Notes: generated by a model from the sequence alone, not told the origin. A stretch of DNA of 64,000 bases from Chrysomallon squamiferum (GCA_012295275.1 CM022679.1:26970850-27034849); one strand, 5' to 3'. Shown: positions 1 through 36,720, counted from the first letter of the stretch. Translations and numbers: made by a program.

Positions 1-16129
<16,129 letters not shown>

Positions 16130-16389
16130 CTCGCCAAACAACTGTCTGCCTCCAGTGTTAGGAAATCTACAGTAAGAATTGTAAACATCATTTTCCTGTC
16201 ACAGTTTTCTCATTAACAACCAGGTTAATTACAGGTGTAGCTAATTAGCAGTAATTACTGCAGCAACTAGGTGAGGATAATTAAAAATTAATTGTAATTC
16301 TGAACATTAGGAATTAATTATTAATTAAACAGTTGTTTAGTTGAACAGATATATGATACATTCACTAACCCATGCATGGATTATAAAAG

Positions 16390-16730
16390 AAATGTACATC
16401 AAAAATAATATATAAATAAATACTGAAATATGTATGTATATTATGTATTTAAAGCTGCATTTGCATTTAAATGAAAAGCACATCTAAGGTAATATTATAC
16501 ATAAACACTGAAAAATATACCATTACATGTATTATGTATTTTACACCCATAAGATATTTAAATGAAATTTATATAAAAAAAATAATGCATAAATACTGAA
16601 AGATATACATGTATTGTGAATTTGAAATCCACATATATATTTAAATGAAATATATATCAAAAATAATAGGTGAATAAATACTTAAAGCTATACATATATT
16701 TAAGAATGTGTGTATTTAAGTGTGTTTCGA
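16390..16730 (+). repeat. ~80-bp degenerate minisatellite
   Basis: Four copies of a unit with TATTTAAATGAAA, ATCAAAAATAATA, AATAAATACTGAAA and ATATACATGTATTATGTATT. It lies just upstream of the putative first coding exon of the CH gene. Confidence 0.65.
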
Positions 16731-17692
16731 ATGTATATTATTATTTAGTAATTAAAACTGGTTTCCAGAAAAAAAAAAAAAAAAAAAAAAAAATTATTTT
16801 CAGTTAGTCTAAATAAAACAAATTAGATGGTTGTATTCTATTTTATCTACCTGTCTGTCTCTATCAATCAATAAACCCCCTATCTATCAGTCTGTCTGTC
16901 AGTATCTATCTCCTTCAGTCTGTATCTAAATCAACTGTTCTGTATAATCATCCATCTATTTATTTATCTGTTCATTCTATATCCATCTGTCCATTCATCT
17001 AACTATTCATCAGTTCATGCACATGCAGTCCCTCATGGTTTTGATCTACCTGTCCACTGCTAATGCTAAACCTATATGAGTCAATCTATACATCCATCTA
17101 TTTACATATAACAATTTATAAACAATTCAATCCATCCGTTTGCACATCCAGGAATCCAACTGAAACCAGGAACTTAATGATTATAATCCACCTACCCATT
17201 ATAGATCTTTTTTTTTTTAAAAAGGACAGAACTATCCACTACATATTAAAAAACATCCATCTACATCCCTTAGAGGAGCAGCACATATCTGAATCCTTGT
17301 TTTAATATCCTCCACAAACTGTCTGTTCACAACATTCATCCTTTTGAATACATTATCCACGTAAAGAGGCAGACGCTGTGAAACTGCCGTGAAACTTGAC
17401 CAGAATGTTTAGACTGTAGTCATAGTTAGTTGCGGGATTTGAACAGAGAGCAGTCAGGCAGAATAAGAGTTTAAAACCAACTTAAGTTTGAGGCGGGCAG
17501 ATTTAACAAACCACATTAGGTCGTCACAAGTTCACCACTAAATTCTGCACGGTCAGATGAGGTGAAACTTGAAAATGATGGAAATTGTGCTGCACTGTTT
17601 GTTGTTTATTGGTTTTAGGGAAAATACTGAATGATATATATATATATATATATATGCAGGCACAAACACATAGACACATACGTATGTTTATG

Positions 17693-17726
<34 letters not shown>

Positions 17727-18000
17727 TGTCTATATATAGACAGAAAGACAAACAAATGTACTTTTAATATATGTGAGTGTATTAATTAAAAGACAGATTA
17801 CACAAACCAAAAAAAAAAAAAAATTCACAAAGATATTAAAAACAATATATTCTGTCATTTTCTTCATAAAATAACCATACATGTAATATAAAAACAATAA
17901 CAATAAAAAGATGAGTAGGATGAAAAAGTATTGATCTATGAAAATAAACACACTCATACCAAAAAAAAAAAAAAAATATATATATATATACACACACACA
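16730..18000. other. 5' region of CH gene, non-coding
   Basis: A-run at 16770-16792, TCTG/ATCC-rich sequence at 16850-17300, then an unusually complex, non-repetitive block at 17290-17610 with no open frame, and (TA)n and (TATG)n tracts to 17730. The complex block could be regulatory or a first non-coding exon. Confidence 0.5.
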
Positions 18001-18079
18001 AAAACACGCACGCACGCACGCACGCACGCACTCACATTAAAAGAACCTGTATGTATTAACACTGACAAATAATATAAAA

Positions 18080-18114
<35 letters not shown>

Positions 18115-18261
18115 ATGAAACAACCCATCTTCTGCTCTTTGGGAATAATAATACAACTAATAATATTAATAATAAATAACATCTCGTCAGTATAATAGTT
18201 ATCACGATTATAATTATTGCTAGTTTATTTTTATCACCAGCATTATTATTAGTTTTCCATG

Positions 18262-18312
<51 letters not shown>

Positions 18313-18315
18313 TAT
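18000..18315 (+). repeat. Cluster of (CA)n, (CGCA)n, (AAAT)n and (ATT)n tracts
   Basis: ACGC tetranucleotides at 18003-18031, AAAT at 18075-18115 and ATT at 18259-18313 lie directly beside the CpG-rich promoter candidate. Confidence 0.9.
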
Positions 18316-18319
18316 TCAA

Positions 18320-19120
18320 CCACTGTTTTTGACACAACTCGCTACGTAAAACGGTCCCTCGATATTTATAGCCATACTCGAACGGTTATCAACAGCCTAA
18401 CAGTAACACGTAGGTCTACAAGACAAACAGCTATTACGACGGATTTATCCTTAATTTACACCCTTTTCTTTACACCTCTCCAGTCAGAGATAATACTTTA
18501 ATGATTTTTCAAACTACAAATAATTTCCATGCACACGAGTCGCAATTGTTACAGTTAAGGACGCGATTGTTCCGTTACGGCTTTCTTTCTGATTTCTGAC
18601 AAGTGTGCGATATTTGCTATCTAAACCGGACCATTGTTAACAAAGCTATTAATCTTTATCAAGCGCGCACTTACGCTGAATGGTTTACTTACCCTTTCTT
18701 TGATAACCAGATTTAGATTTAGACACAAGTCTGAGCTTGCGGATACTTACTGTTCCGTCTGACATTTAGCCTACCTGGCCGTTTCACCTGCTCCGTTAAT
18801 CCTTATCCGCTTAAACGATTAGCCTACAGGACTTCATCAGCGTTCATAACTCTATCACTATTAATATAAATAAAGTAAAAAAAAAAAATATATTTTAATG
18901 TTTAATATTTAAACGTTACCTTCAACACAGACATCACACAATAAGGAAAAGTTTTCTGTAATTCGTTTTTTCATTCATTAGTAAAACATCCCGAAAGGTT
19001 CCCTCTTAGCTGGTAGTAAGCGGGCGATGAGCCCTCGACAACTAGACTGGCTATAAGGTTTACATTAGCAACGCCCCTGTCCGAAAGCGCGACATTGTAT
19101 GAAATAGCGGTTATTAAACA
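18320..19120 (-). promoter_or_regulatory. CpG-rich island, probable promoter / 5' exon of the CH gene
   Basis: This stretch contains many CpG dinucleotides, unlike the AT-rich, CpG-poor DNA around it. On the minus strand it has two strong donor motifs (GTAAGT at about 18,752 and 18,693), suitable for a non-coding first exon spliced towards 16.1 kb. It lies upstream of the minus-strand gene and about 4-5 kb from the start of the divergent KLHL2/3 gene, so it may serve both. No TATA box is evident. Confidence 0.4.
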
Positions 19121-19639
19121 AGTACATCAATCAAGTACTACACACCGAACAGGATATTACATTATCATAAAAGAAACATATAATGAAAATATAAATATAT
19201 TGTAGTAGTATTCGCAGTAATGAAAGGCTAAATTCAATTAGACTGTGATTCGTCAAGTGACAAGTAAAGGTTATTTATATAACTATGTAGCATACGTGCA
19301 CGTACGAGCACTTAAAATACAAGAACTCATGCACTTACGAATGCGCGCAACGACACACACAAACATTTTTGCATACATGTAACAAACAAACATAGCTACA
19401 GTAAATAAATATTTCGATTAATTGTGATAATATTTTTAGTTTAATAATTTTAAAATCTAATGTGAATGTTATATATATATATATGAAATTGTATACTCTA
19501 AACTATCTCCACTGTCTTCTCACAATACGATTTTTTTTTTTTTTTTTTTTGAAAAAGCTGAATATTTTCCAAAAGACTTCAAATTTGATAACTTAAAACA
19601 ATCGAAAATAAGGGGAGAAAAATTAACCTCTAGAAAAGG

Positions 19640-19666
19640 GATTTATTGTTGTTGTTGTTGTTGTTG

Positions 19667-19730
<64 letters not shown>

Positions 19731-19735
19731 TACTA
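19640..19735 (+). repeat. (TTG)n(TTA)n microsatellite
   Basis: Compound trinucleotide tract between the CpG-rich island and the retrotransposon fragment. A GA tract follows at 19876-19905. Confidence 0.9.
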
Positions 19736-20099
19736 TTTTATATTAATTTTAAAGCGCCCATTATTTTATGTAAATTAATGAGAATGGATAAAATGTAATA
19801 TTTTTTTGGTTTGTTAAATAAATTTGTTGTTGTTTATAAACGACATACTTGGTTTTCATTATTAATTGGTAGGGTAAGAGAGAGAGAGAGCGAGAGAGAG
19901 AGAGTTTATTGACAAAACATCTGACAGAAAAAACAAATCTGTACAGATAGTAAGTCCTTCTGCGCTGTCATTTACTATTGAATGTCAGTGATTTTACAAA
20001 TAATTACGTTTGTTACCATGAAGCAATGGTTAATCTCTGTCAATCATATTCAGTTTTAGAAAAAATGGATCTAAGCCCTTTTGCAACTGAGCTTTGCGT

Positions 20100-20395
20100 G
20101 TGTGTTTGTGTGTGTTGTGTTGTGTGTGTGTGTGTGTGTGTGTGTGTATTTGAAGTGCACGCGTGATGAGACACAGTGTTGAGGATTATGTATTAATGTT
20201 ACACATAAAATTAATTCTCTGGTATAATAATTAAATTAAAATTCCCGCTCCCTCTCTCTCGGTCTCTCAAACTGCAGCATCATGTAAAACATATAATAAT
20301 AATAATAATAACAACAACAACAACAGCAACAACAACAACAACAACTACTACTACTACTACTACTACTATAATAATAATAATAATTATTATTATTA
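20100..20395 (+). repeat. (TG)n and (AAT)(AAC)(ACT) tracts
   Basis: A TG repeat at 20095-20148 and, at 20296-20398, a compound trinucleotide tract that abuts the 3' end of the retrotransposon fragment. Confidence 0.9.
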
Positions 20396-21440
20396 TTTTC
20401 GTTCGATTGTTGACTATACTCAAGGCCAGGAGAATCTATGAACAAAACTGTTCTCTGTAGATCGCGTCTTTTTCCATACAGCTTCTTCTTCTTGAGAGTT
20501 GTAGTTGTCCAGGTAGTATCTCCTTCAGCTGCTGTAGATTTATGCAATTTTAGATTACATGTTCAGTCCTCTGTTCTTCTTCTTCTCCTCCACAGGAGCA
20601 CGAGGATGTGTTGGTTCAGCCTATTGTATCCAGTTCTTAATCGGAAAACAATAACTTGTTCTCAACGGGATAGCAAGTTGTAGTCATCGGTTTGTCTAGT
20701 AGGTCTATAACGAGATTTAACAAGAATATTCATCTCTTCGTACGTCACCCAGTTATCCTCCTGTTCATTACCAGCTCAGAGAGAGCACCTGTGACGAAGA
20801 CAACACATTGAACAGTTCTGCTGTCTGGTGCTGATGATCATGACGTGCCTTTTCTCGATAGCCACCAGGGTCCGTGGTGTTTATTCCAGCTCCTCTGTTT
20901 TCCACTGCATTTGTTGCAGATCTATCAGTATATGCCTGCGTCCATGATGTCTTTGGGTGGTGTTCGTCAATCACGGTCTGAGGCACGGCTCGTTTGTGTG
21001 ACTCACTGTGTTTCTCTCCACGGGTGAGGTGTTGGACATACTGCAGATCTTTACATTGTCCAGTTGTGGTTCCAGAATGGGATGCAGCTTGACAGTCCTA
21101 AACTGATGTATTTTGTCTAGCAGTTGCGCCTTGTGTTGTCTCAGAGGTGATTAGCTCCTGTTTATGAACGCTGTTCTTTTGTTCTTCTGATGCTGGAATA
21201 ATCGTTCGTTATTTGTTCTCTGGGTGCTGTGGCAAAGACTTGAACTTTTGGTTGCTTTTGGTATGAGCTTGGGTTCCCGGTGTTTGCTCAGGGATATGGT
21301 ACTAGCTAGCTGTTCCATTTTCTCCACGGCATTTATTATCCTGGGTGCTTGGTTTTGAACATTTCAGTAGGTTATGATCTGCACTTGATACAAGCTAGTT
21401 TCATCATTATGGTAAGTTTTCTTCGATCTTTGGTCTCAGT
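20395..21440 (-). mobile_element. Degenerate non-LTR retrotransposon 3' fragment (RNase H region)
   Basis: Reading the minus strand, an RNase H-like stretch appears (AYTDRSATNAVEN, RGAGIN, then PGG) with the catalytic-site pattern YTDGSA changed to YTDRSA. Further on are QVIVFRLRTG and KLYGKRRDLQRTVLFI, which resemble the C-terminal end of molluscan non-LTR polyproteins. Frames are broken by several stops and shifts, so it is a dead copy. It ends at 20395 against an AAT/AAC/ACT microsatellite that is probably its simple-sequence tail. Family assignment is from memory of such proteins. Confidence 0.65.
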
Positions 21441-22379
21441 TTTCTCTACATATAAATAACAACAACAACAACGACAACGACAACAACAACAATAATAATA
21501 ATCATAATAGACACATTTTATTATGTAACTGTAATGATCGGACATACTAAGATTTATTTATTTGTTTATGCTGTTGTTGTTGTGTTGTTTTTTGGTGGGG
21601 TTTTTTAGGGGAGGGTTTCTGTTTTCTTTTTCATTTCATTTCTTTCTTTCTTTCTTTCTTCTTCTTTGTTTTCATCCATTTTAATTAATAATGGAGTATA
21701 ACACAAAAAAGTACAGCTTTAAAAATATGGCGTCAGCATTTGTCTGTAGTTGTGACTTCGTTGCGTGTAGTTTTGTTCTAGTTAGTCAAAAACATCTTAT
21801 AACAGTATTATTTTATTAGATCATTTGGGAAACTATAATTCACTGAAGAATGGCTGTTGCTGAATGACAGAATGCTAGCCTAATATGCATGTATGCATGC
21901 GATCTATTCTCGTACGTGCCGCACTTGGTTAAAGTAGTCAGTGGCATATATTTACTTTATCACTATGATATATTTTATGTTTTCCGTCGATAGAAAGGTT
22001 TCCATAAAACATTCGTTGCACCTGTTTATAAACAGAACTGTAACTGCGGGTTTATAAACGTCTATTTAAAATGTATTGACTATGTCATGAAAACATTTAA
22101 TTTTTTTAATTTTTCTTTTTTTTTAAATTTATTATGCAAACTGTGTTTATTACCATTCTTAATGACTAATTTTGATTACAAACTTCAAACTTGAAGTTCT
22201 CAGTTACATGTCTAACGCTTTGTTCCTGATTTATTTATTTATTATTATTATTATAGTCGTTGTTTTAATGAAGTAACGGGTGTAGGAATAGCTATTGTAG
22301 TTGTTGCTGCAGTCGCTACTGTATGCCAATTAAATTACATAATGATGTGAAAGTTTATAATAAACTTGTTGTTGTGAAA
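21441..22379. other. Intergenic, upstream of KLHL2/3
   Basis: An AAC tract at 21459-21500 bounds the retrotransposon fragment. The rest is unique AT-rich sequence with no gene seen. Confidence 0.6.
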
Positions 22380-22440
22380 GTATGATTTTGTTTTGCGCAT
22401 GCGGAAAACACATATAATTTCCGTTTCCTGTCATACCACA
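22380..22440. promoter_or_regulatory. NRF1-like and ETS-like motifs, candidate KLHL2/3 promoter
   Basis: TGCGCATGCGG at 22394-22404 closely matches the palindromic NRF1 consensus. About 15 bases further on, TTTCCGTTTCCTG at 22418-22430 gives two ETS-type GGAA cores on the minus strand. NRF1 plus ETS is typical of TATA-less promoters of broadly expressed animal genes. The site is about 1.4 kb upstream of the KLHL2/3 start codon; a first non-coding exon was not identified. Confidence 0.35.
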
Positions 22441-23301
22441 AAATACAAAACTAACATAAATAAAACCATGTTTTTGCTAATATTTGCATTAAACATTGTT
22501 AAATGCGATGTTGTAGTATAGTTTACTAGGGTCTAAGTGCCATTCTGTGATTACATTTTTGGTTCGTCGTTTCTGTCACGTAAGACTTTAAGATGATTTG
22601 ATCATAATTATTAGAAAAACCACATCAACTCGCTTCAAGTTCGACACTGGTCATGAGTCGACACTCGAAAACATTGCCATTGGTCCCATTGAAAATATAA
22701 ACTATAATTTTGCTGTTAATTAAATAGAACATATTACAAAATAATTTTAAAAATAATATAAATTTTCTATCATTAGAGAAAAAAGGAAAAAAAAAAAAAT
22801 TGTTATCATTTCAAAAACTACTCCACTGTTGTAACAATCATAATACTGGAATTCTAAATAGTAAATCCAATATCTATAACATTTATTTATTAATTTAATA
22901 TTATGAATTAGAAAGTGCATTATTTACTATCAATTTAATTTTATAATTTACTGTTACAATAAAGCAGTAATTTGTATATATGAACAAATTATTATTTTTA
23001 GTATTTGTCATATATGTAATTTAGTATTTACCAAAGATTATTGACATTTGTTTTTATCATACATAAATTATAGTAAACATTGTAAAGGTCAACCTTTTTT
23101 CACTGCATATTCTTTATATCAAGTTGATTAGTAGTGAAATAAGAAATTCACATTGACCAGAAATGATTCACATAATACTTTTTTAAGACACCCTTTTTAT
23201 AATCACATTCATGATAAAAGTAAAAAGCTCATATTAGTCTAAAGGTTTAAAATTTAAAAAAATTAATTTCAATGAATAACTAATTTATGAGACCCTGAAA
23301 T

Positions 23302-23336
<35 letters not shown>

Positions 23337-23750
23337 CTGTTTACAGTTAATTCTAAAGTCTGACTTTTCTTAACTACACTTTTCTCTTTAAAGAAATGAT
23401 TGTGTCTTTGGTAGAAAATAGATTAAAATGTGCAACATTATTCTTTAAATGTGACATAATATAAATATGACAAATACTAACCAAACATGTTTTGTTATTA
23501 AATTAACATAAATTATACAAGCTTGTGAAAGCTGATTTTAACCCAAAAAGTTAGGTGATCACGATCAAGGTGATGGACACCACTGATGTGGATGTTGCTG
23601 ATGTAGTGGTCATTGCTGGCATCATAGTCTCAACCAGTATCATATTCACTGCCTTTTAAGACTCTTTAATTGTTTGTGAACACAGGCATTCTCTTTTCTT
23701 TGTGTAGATTGAACTGTACAGATTACATATATTGGGTAAATATTTTTCAG
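22441..23750. other. KLHL2/3 upstream intron or intergenic
   Basis: Unique AT-rich sequence with a T run at 23308-23336. If the promoter is at 22.4 kb this is the first intron. No open frame is supported. Confidence 0.5.
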
Positions 23751-23771
23751 CTGGTGTTCCATTTTGTCAGA

Positions 23772-31040
<7,269 letters not shown>

Positions 31041-31417
31041 CATCATCAAATGTGACTGTTACAATTCCTGTGATTGGATGCTTCATGTGTATGGAAGTCT
31101 CTGATTGGCTTATCTCAACAAAATGGCTGTGACCAAGGAATGGAGACATATTAACGTAGAAGGAACTTATTATTAAAAAAGAGACAAAGAGAAGTGAAAG
31201 ATAATGTCATGGAATAGTTACCGAAGGTAATTAATGGAAGGGCTCACTGTTTCTAATCATACATTCTATTATATAGGTAGTCAGATGAAAAAGGCAACAA
31301 AGATATAGTGTTAACATCCAGAATTAAGGAATGCATGTTTAACCATTTCTTTGCAATAGGCAGATATATCCACTCAAGGTTTTATTACTGTTAACTGCAT
31401 TTACCTCATGGCCTTGA

Positions 31418-31423
31418 AATAAA
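31418..31423 (+). terminator. First AATAAA poly(A) signal after KLHL2/3
   Basis: An AATAAA hexamer about 380 bases after the stop codon, in moderately complex sequence, would give a 3' UTR of about 0.4 kb. Other hexamers occur at 32359-32364 and further on, so the true end cannot be set from sequence alone. Confidence 0.4.
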
Positions 31424-31789
31424 CTTAGTATATGCTGTAACAAGCAGACACATCCCCAGGGACTACCAAACAATGTATCAGCCCAGTAGGAGTTGCAGTC
31501 TGTGGGGTAGCAATGTAGCTGTTAGTCTTGTTCATTTTGCTGGGAGCTATTTTTAATTACGCAGTGAAAGGGTTAACTATTTTTTTTTTTTTTACGTTAT
31601 TAGGTGGTAACAAACATCAGGCACTGTTTTGACAGTGATACATTAGAGAGGAGACCCTCAGCTGCCACATAATGAAAAGCTGCCACCATATAGGAATAGG
31701 AATAGGAATAGGAAAAAAATTAACGTGCTAATCAGAGCAAGCTGTTGTGAAGTACATCTGCAACGGGCACGCTTTCTGACAGGTCAGCG

Positions 31790-31920
31790 GGCATGTCCGT
31801 CGCAGATCCACCATATAGCAGCAAGCGATCTTTTATAAAAGACTTCCCATAGACAGAAATATATGGTTTAGGATGCACAAGTCATGAGACATTGGCAGGA
31901 ATGGGGAATAGCCAATTTGA
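31790..31920 (-). mobile_element. SINE-like fragment
   Basis: Contains GCGATCTTTTATA, CCCATAGACAG and GACATTGGCAGGAATGGG in the order seen in reverse-oriented molluscan SINE bodies. It lies downstream of KLHL2/3. A GGAATA tandem repeat stands nearby at 31690-31712. Confidence 0.4.
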
Positions 31921-33399
31921 TGGATAATAAAAAAACATTTCTTTTTTGTAGAATCATAAAAGCTTCCTTTGTTATTTAGAGTAAGGAAACAACATCTGTG
32001 CCATGTTCTCTAGAGATCTGTCACACAGCTGATTTAAGAACTTGCACCTAGCTTAAGAATACTCCTATCTACATGTAGCAAGTAAGTTAAAACTTTTATC
32101 TGAATTAGAATTAGCAACAGACTTGGAGTTAGAGAAATTTAGGGTTTCTGAAGTTGGGTTTTGGTCTTCATCATCTAATGGGTTCTTTAAGAGGGAGATT
32201 GTTTGGGGGGTTTTTTTGAGACGATGGGGTTTTGGGTTGTTGTTTTTTTAGAGGGTAGTTGTTTTGGTTAGGTTTTTTTTAGTTACATGAATTGATAACA
32301 GTATTATTCTGGACCACATGTATCAGCCTTTCACATATTCATCTTTTTTGCAAAGAATAATAAACCCCCAATGTTTGTTGTCATTCTAAAGTTAACCTTT
32401 GTGCATCACCTCAGGCTTGTACAACTGGTGTTTTTAAAGTCATCAAGTAAGAAGATGCTAAGTTACTGACATAAGTGCCAAACATCACTGTGAGGATGAA
32501 GTAACATGATGATAAATTAGGTAGACTGTAGAGATCAAATGATAATACCACTGAGGCCAGCTTCCACTTTGAAAATTATGTGAAATCTTAGATAGTGAAC
32601 CAGAAAGTTAGGGAAATACTGATACATTTTCTAACTCTTTTGTTGTGAATGTAGTCAGTTAACTTCCTAATGTTGTGCAGATGAAGAAAAAAAACCCCAC
32701 TAAATACCCTGCAATTCCTGAAAAATGTTTATGAGAAACAATTAATATGTTGGTGTTTTTTGATAAAACTTGATGTTTGATGTTTTTAGTATGAAATTGC
32801 ATGCACACATTACAGCCTGAACAACATGCATAAACAGGAATATGTGGGGTTTTACCTGTAAGTATAATTAGACAAGATACAAAATTTAACAAAACTAGAG
32901 AAATGTTGAATTTTTGTTATTTCCATGACTACTGACTTAAACTTGATCTGTGTTGCAACAGTAATAGCATTGAAAAAGCACAGAAAGTTTCATATGATCC
33001 ATGAAAAATTTGACTGTCAAATGTATTCATGGGGACCAGTTAAATAAACATTTTCTTTGTGTCTGTGTCTGTTGCTGCTGCTTGAAGTGTGCAGGCTTGT
33101 CAATCAAATCAAACAGCAGCAGTTTCTTCAGTTTGAGTATGTCCATGATTTTGTCCATGATTTTGTCCATGATGTTTTTCCATGATTTTGAAAAACAGTT
33201 TTGTCTGTTTTCCTACAATTTGCCAAAGATCCCAAAGTGTCCACATGTGCCATTACAGAAAACAACTGTGGCATCAGCCACAGCAAGAAAGAATCATTTT
33301 CTTCCAACAAAGTTGGTCCTCAGGCATTTCTGCTATATCACATGGTTAAAGCTCTTGGTTGTGTTTTGTGTTCTGCCATGCATACAGTACTGCAAGAAA

Positions 33400-33785
33400 T
33401 TGTCTTGTGTCAGAGCTTGTGAGCTTCACTGCTGTAAGTCCTTGTTTTGGTTGCCTTTCCTTTTGCTTGGATAAGCACCAGTTCTCTCAGTGTTGGTGGT
33501 GTCTGCAACTGTGATGCCATATTGTACAGGCATTGATTCACTTGAAACAAGTTCCCAGCATTGTTTCTAATGGCAGCACCAAAATGGTCTTGTGTTTTCA
33601 AAATAGTTTTTTTTGTCATCAACCCACTCTTTCTACCTAACAGGTCTACCCATTATGGACAAAACTATTTTCTTTCAGCAGTGCCACCTTATTAGTAATT
33701 TCTCGCACCATTCTTTTCTGCATGTGAACAAAACGCTCTAGCTTTTCTATGACAGTGTCTACATTCACTGATGATTCAGCATGGT
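33400..33785 (-). pseudogene. Possible Mutator-like transposase remnant
   Basis: The minus strand encodes HMQKRMVREI and, some 30 codons later in another frame, KTQDHFGAAIRNNAGNL. This resembles the HVQKRMG...LQNYYGLAIR pattern of invertebrate Mutator-like transposases, remembered rather than searched. Stops and frameshifts interrupt it. It lies in the KLHL2/3 3' flank. Confidence 0.35.
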
Positions 33786-35361
33786 TGGAGATGAAAATGT
33801 TTCGCTGTCACCATCCCCGAGTGATGGCTTGTTTTTCAAACCTGCAAACAATACATTTTTACACAATACCCGATTCCACATCTGAATCATAAACAGTTCA
33901 TGAACACAAGATGATAAATCCTGTACTCTCTGCTAAACAGTGTAACAATAACCCACCTCTCTGACAAGTTTTACATAACCTGTGTGTACATGATGACAGG
34001 TCCCTCCATCCTCATACTATTGAGTTTGTGTGAGACTAAAAGCCCTGCATGACAGACTTTTTAATCTTGCAAGCAGATACTGAACACAAATTTTTTATTC
34101 TGCAGATATTCAATGTTGTGTTGCTGGGAGATGTAAAAAGAATATGTTTTATGTTACTGGAAATGTATAACAATCATTGTATGTTAGTGATGTGTGTGCA
34201 CACACTAAAGAATTGTGATAGTGTTTATGTTTCATGAGATTGTGCCAAGCTGTTCAAACACAAAGAAAACATTTTAGCTTGTGACAGGACCAGGTTAGTG
34301 ATGCTGTGATCTTCATATTTGTTACTGCTTCAGCTCATCACATCTTTTCAGTTAACATAGTTAACCCTTTGAATGATGGGTGTATCTTCAGTATGTATGC
34401 ATCGTTAATCCTAATTTTATTTCAGGATTTGACCAGATTATTATTATTTTTTTTTTATTATTTAATTTTACTTATTTGAAGGGCTTTTTTTTTGTCATTG
34501 CTTTGCTTGATCACAAAGGTTTATTCAACAACTTTGCAAAGATGTAATTATCATTTGGGGTTTAAATGTAGGGGTACATGTTCAGATATCATTATCTGAT
34601 GATGTAAAAGATATTGTTAACAAATAATCATATGTATCCATATCTTCATTAGTTGCTTGTTCTTTTGATATATATATATATGTGTGTATGTGTTTGTATA
34701 CATATATATATATATAGAGAGAGAGAGACATTAAGGGAAAAGAAATTTCAGTCACTATTTTTACATGGAAGAATGATCAAAACAAAGAAATAAGAAAACT
34801 CTAGTCTTCTTCTTAGACATTCAACAGGGCATTACATATCTTTTTTTTTAGTTGTGTTCTATAACATAAATGTAGTCAAATAATGTTTAAATTTGCAATA
34901 GTTTTTCTTTAGCCTGATTTCATTTTATTTTATTTATTTGTTAGGATGTGTTAAAATAATGGTGCAAACAAATACTCTGAATATATTTTGTATACTTCTA
35001 AGTGATCTTTTGTACTTACAGCCAGGCTTTGGTAATAACAAAGTAAGAGACTTAAAATAACAAACTTGTGAGGATGACATTTTCCCTTGTATTTTGATCT
35101 TAATTTCTAAAACGAAAAGTGAAAAAATCCTTGAAAGACTGAGGATACAGTAACTATTATTACGTATAGCATTTTTTTTTTATTTCTATGTATGAAATAA
35201 AATTAGAGATAAAAGAGAAAATATCATATTTTTATTTTATTATTTGCAAAGATTGGTGTTCTTGAACTGATCAAACAAAACTTGGAAGTATGCAGGTCAT
35301 TTAAAGATAATTCAGAAAGATGAACTTGAAACAGTGTTTTCATTAATTATATATATATATT

Positions 35362-35411
<50 letters not shown>

Positions 35412-35568
35412 TGTACACATAAAGAAGTGTTAAAAATAATTTTAGCTGATTAATATGTTGTTATTTAACATCATGACACTCTAAATTGTAATGTTAACCA
35501 TTGCTTAGACTTTTATTTTAACTCTTATTAATTTTAACTTTTCAGATAATTATTTATTCTTTTATTTT

Positions 35569-35599
<31 letters not shown>

Positions 35600-35824
35600 T
35601 TGCTGCTAATACTTATTAAATGTTTAGGTGTGCAACTTTGTGATTGGCTGTTAAAATTTCTTACTGTTTGAAAGTCTCTTCAGATTTTCCTTTGTTTTTG
35701 TTTATTTTGTATATGTCATGGTTAATATTTTATTGGTTTTCAATAAGCTGTAGACAAATTCTATAGTTACCAGTATTTGTAATATGACAGTACCGTCTTT
35801 TTTTCTCTTTTTTTTCAAATTCTG

Positions 35825-35863
<39 letters not shown>

Positions 35864-36589
35864 TTGAATTTTTTTTAGTTATAATTTTTTTTTTTCTCTC
35901 TCACAAATGGGACCATATAGTTTTTCATAGACATTTTTCATTTTCAGTAATTTTCTAGAATATTTGAACAGTGGTTGAATAATACATCGATATATGTATT
36001 TTATTATTCAAACTCATAGATGTTGTGTTAAAAATTAATTTGATTATGATAAGGTTGGAATATAGAATTAACCTGATTTCTGTGATATTTTTTAAATACT
36101 AAAAAAAAAAAAAAATAATTATAAAAAATAAATAAGCAAATAAAAATAAAAAAAAAAAGAAAGAAAGAAAAGAAAAGAAAAATAATAATTAAAAAAAATA
36201 ATAATAATAAAAACAAAATAAAGTGAAATAAAATGAAGTATTATGAATAAAAGATATTCTAGATGATACATTTCTCATACAAAAAGATTTTTTTAACATT
36301 TTATAAATTAAACTTGACAATAATTTAAAATAAAATAAAATAAAATAATGCAAATGAAATAAGATAAAATAAAACCCAAAAGATTTATTGAATGTTAAAT
36401 ACAGATACAATGTCATTACAAGTAATTATTAAACATCAAACATGCACATAATTATACATTTCACATTCAAATTTTAATTTTATCTTGGTCTGAATACACA
36501 ATTACATTGAATTCTGTGATATCTTAAATACTTTATTAATGTACTGACAACATCTCCATGGCCACTACTCCAAAGGATCACATTATACA

Positions 36590-36720
36590 TCATAAGCACA
36601 GGTCTTTTATGTGCATTTTCCCCCATTAACAGAAAAATACCGTGACTTTGTTAGCCGTAAAGGGAAATAACTCAGTTTGGACACCTAGGAGGATTGATCC
36701 CTTGAACGTCAGTTTAGAAC
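36590..36720 (-). mobile_element. SINE-like fragment
   Basis: GGTCTTTTATGTGCATTTTC, CCCCCATTAACAG and AGGAGGATTGATCCCTTGAA follow the reverse-oriented SINE body. It lies in the KLHL2/3-CDKL2 intergenic region. Confidence 0.35.

Noticed and set aside
17730-18182. 150-codon frame on the minus strand
   Set aside because: AT-rich repeat translation (LFIYLFIYLF, YIYIYFFFFF) across several microsatellites; no conserved motif.
33001-33474. 157-codon plus-strand frame
   Set aside because: Low-complexity Cys/Ser/Phe content with no domain; lies opposite the possible transposase relic.
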